Assembly (NCBI GenBank): GCA_029721435.1
Contig: CM056574.1
Span: 744,001-808,000 of the forward strand
Direction: 5' to 3'
Source of the DNA: Gymnothorax reevesii
Lineage: Eukaryota > Chordata > Actinopteri > Anguilliformes > Muraenidae
DNA: 64,000 nucleotides
Below, piece by piece: positions 61,901-64,000 of this stretch (positions are counted from its first letter, which is position 1; every line of letters starts with the position of its first letter). The position numbers and the translations under genes are program-made. A model generated the notes under the pieces. It was not told the DNA's origin. It was given only the letters and a program-made list of their open reading frames with translations, and did no database searches.

Positions 61901-64000
61901 TGAACAGAAGCAGAGTGAAGAGTTAGGGCACATGAATAGAGGGAGAGTGTAGAGTTAGGGCACATGAACAGAAGGGGAGTGTAGAGTTAGGGCACATGAA
62001 CAGAGGGAGAGTGTAGAGTTAGGGCACATGAACAGAAGGAGAGTGTAGAGTCAGGGCACATGAACAGAGGGAGAGTGTAGAGTTAGGGCACATGAACAGA
62101 GGGAGAGTGTAGAGTTAGGGCACATGAACAGATGGAGGGTGTAGAGTTAGGGCACATGAACAGAGGGAGAGGGTAGAGTTAGGGCACATGAACAGAAGGA
62201 GAGTGTAGAGTTAGGGCACATGAACAGAGGGAGAGTGTAGAGTTAGGGCACATGAACAGATGGAGAGTGAAGAGTTAGGGCACATGAACAGAGGGAGAGG
62301 GTAGAGTTAGGGCACATGAACAGAAGGAGAGTGTAGAGTTAGGGCACATGAACAGAGGGAGAGTGTAGAGTTAGGGCACATGAACAGAAGGAGAGTGTAG
62401 AGTTAGGGCACATGAACAGAGGGAGAGTGTAGAGTTAGGGCACATGAACAGAAGGAGAGTGTAGAGTTAGGGCACATGAATAGAGGGAGAGTGTAGAATT
62501 AGGGCACATGAACAGAAGGGGAGTGTAGAGTTAGGGCACATGAACAGAAGGGGAGTGTAGAGTTAGGGCACATGAACAGAGGGAGAGTGTAGAGTTAGGG
62601 CACATGAACAGAAGGAGAGTGTAGAGTTAGGGCACATGAACAGAAGGAGAGTGTAGAGTTAGGGCACATGAACAGAAGGAGAGTGTAGAGTTAAGGCGCA
62701 TGAACAGAGGGAGAGTGTGGAGTTAGGGCACATGAACAGAGGGAGAGTGTAGAGTTAGGGCACATGAACAGAAGGAGAGTGTAGAGTCAGGGCACATGAA
62801 CAGAGGGAGAGTGTAGAGTTAGGGCACATGAACAGATGGAGAGTGTAGAGTTAGGGCACATGAACAGAGGGAGAGGGTAGAGTTAGGGCACATGAACAGA
62901 AGGAGAGTGGAGAGTGAGGGCACATGAAGAGAGGGAGAGTGTGGAGATAGGGCACATGAACAGAAGGAGAGTGTAGAGTTAGGGCACATAAACAAAGGGA
63001 GAGTGTAGAGTTAGGGCACATGAACAGAAGGAGAGTGTAGAGTTAGGGCACATGAACAGAGGGAGAGTGTGGAGTTAGGGCACATGAACAGAGGGAGAGT
63101 GTAGAGTTAGGGCACATGATTAGAAGGAGAATGTAGAGTTAGGGCACATGAACAGAGGGAGAGTGTGGAGTTAGGGCACATGAACAGAGGGAGAGTGTAG
63201 AGTTAGGGCACATGAACAGAGGGAGAGTGTAGAGTTCGGGCACATGTACAGAGGGAGAGTGTAGAGTTCGGGCACATGAAAAGAGGGAGAGTGTAGAGTT
63301 AGGGCACATGAACAGAAAGAGAGTGTGGAGTCAGGGCACATGAACAGAGGGAGAGTGTGGAAATAGCACGCATGAACAGAAGGAGAGTGTAGAGTTAGGG
63401 CACATGAACAGAGGGAGAGTGTAGAGTTAGGGCACATGAACAGAGGGAGAGTGTGGAGTTAGGGCACATGAACAGATGGAGAGTGTAGAGTTAGGGGACA
63501 TGAACAGAGGGAGAGTGTGGAGTTAGGGCACATGAACAGAAGGAGAGTGTAGAGTAAGGGCAAATAAACAGAGGGAGAGTGTAGAGTTAGCACGAATGAA
63601 CAGAGGGAGAGTGTAGAGTAAGGGCAAATGAACAGAGGGAGAGTGTAGAGTAAGGGCACATGAACAGAAAGAGAGGGTAGAGTTAGGGCACATGAACAGA
63701 GGGAGAGTGTAGAGTAAGGTCACATGAACAGAGGGAGAGTGTGAAGTTAGGGCACATGAACAGAGGGAGAGTGTGGAGTTAGGGCACATGAACTGAAGAA
63801 GAGTGTAGAGTTAGGGCACATGAACAGAGAGAGTGTGTAGAGTTAGCACGCATGAACAGAAAGAGAGTGTAGAGTTAGGGCACATGAGCAGAGGGAGAGT
63901 GTAGAGTTAGGGCACATGAACAGAGGGAGAGTGTAGAGTTAGCACGCATGAACAGAGGGAGAGGGTAGAGTAAGGGCACATGAAGAGAGGGAGAGTGTAG
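52975..64000 (+). repeat. 32-bp minisatellite, more than 340 copies, running off the window
   Basis: Consensus unit: GGCACATGAACAGAGGGAGA followed by GTGTAGAGTTAG. Common variants are GAGCAG, CAGAAAGAG, GTGGAG, GAGTAAGG, CACGCATG and GATGGAG. All units point the same way. Spacings between marked variants are almost always multiples of 32. From about 55.3 kb the variants recur as large higher-order blocks. The first 2.3 kb has a shorter-range pattern, with CAGAAAGAG variants every 3 to 6 units. Leu/Ser/Cys/Pro-rich minus-strand frames here are artefacts. The right boundary is outside the window. Confidence 0.98.

Noticed and set aside
52882..63789. Leu/Ser/Cys/Pro-rich minus-strand frames in the 32-bp array
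   Set aside because: Each is a read-through of the 32-bp unit in three rotating frames. The membrane-like composition comes from the repeat, not from a protein.
52975..64000. CRISPR array
   Set aside because: Repeat units are directly adjacent without unique spacers, in vertebrate DNA. These are minisatellites.

Overview
The window looks like genomic DNA of a ray-finned (teleost-type) fish. It carries spliced vertebrate exons, microsatellites, fish-type L2/CR1-like LINEs, several Tc1-like transposons, a Gypsy LTR element and very large minisatellites. Only one intact cellular gene is visible: the paired-like homeobox gene phox2b on the minus strand (coding exons 2958-3198, 2031-2218 and 1121-1552, giving 286 residues). 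Its 3' UTR and downstream flank lie at 1-1120. Its TATA box is near 3405, and 3.2-10.8 kb is upstream DNA with microsatellites and several conserved-looking, regulatory-type blocks but no second gene.

From about 10.9 kb the character changes to repeat-rich DNA. Six tandem arrays together cover about 17 kb, just over a quarter of the window: a 42-bp array (two related 21-mers) at 10.9-13.4 kb; an irregular C-rich array at 14.2-15.1 kb; a 30-bp array with a CCAAT box in every unit at 17.6-17.9 kb; a 54-bp array at 28.85-31.1 kb; a 20-bp array at 34.9-35.5 kb; and a 32-bp array from about 52.98 kb to the end of the window (at least 11 kb). The 32-bp array has higher-order copies of about 2.3-3.6 kb. 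Two arrays have units divisible by three, so they hold long open frames on both strands that are not genes.

Between the arrays lie dead mobile elements. These are a Tc1/IS630-type transposase relic and a partial LTR (18-19.6 kb), a 236-bp MITE (22.2 kb), one LINE inserted antisense into another (23.1-25.25 kb), a palindromic element (26.0 kb), a tRNA-like SINE (31.6 kb), a minus-strand LINE (33.1-34.7 kb), and L2 and Tc1 fragments (36.5-40.5 kb).

The most informative structure is at 40.74-51.44 kb, where insertions are stacked like Russian dolls and can be ordered by their target duplications. A TTAA-flanked element with piggyBac-type ends contains a Gypsy LTR retrotransposon (41427-49683, TTAT duplication, proline-tRNA primer site). 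The 3' LTR of the Gypsy is split by a transposon with long inverted repeats and a 9-bp duplication (46773-49287). That transposon is in turn split by a poly(A)-tailed L1-type LINE with an 8-bp duplication. The Gypsy interior also holds a nearly complete L2 LINE, and its 5' LTR holds a 63-bp internally deleted SINE. All of the reverse transcriptase and transposase copies carry disabling lesions or are truncated.

I found no novel coding system. The main points of interest are the datable nest, the higher-order minisatellite, the phased CCAAT array, and a phox2b protein that lacks the long C-terminal alanine tract known from mammals. All similarity statements come from recognising family motifs by eye; no database search was run.
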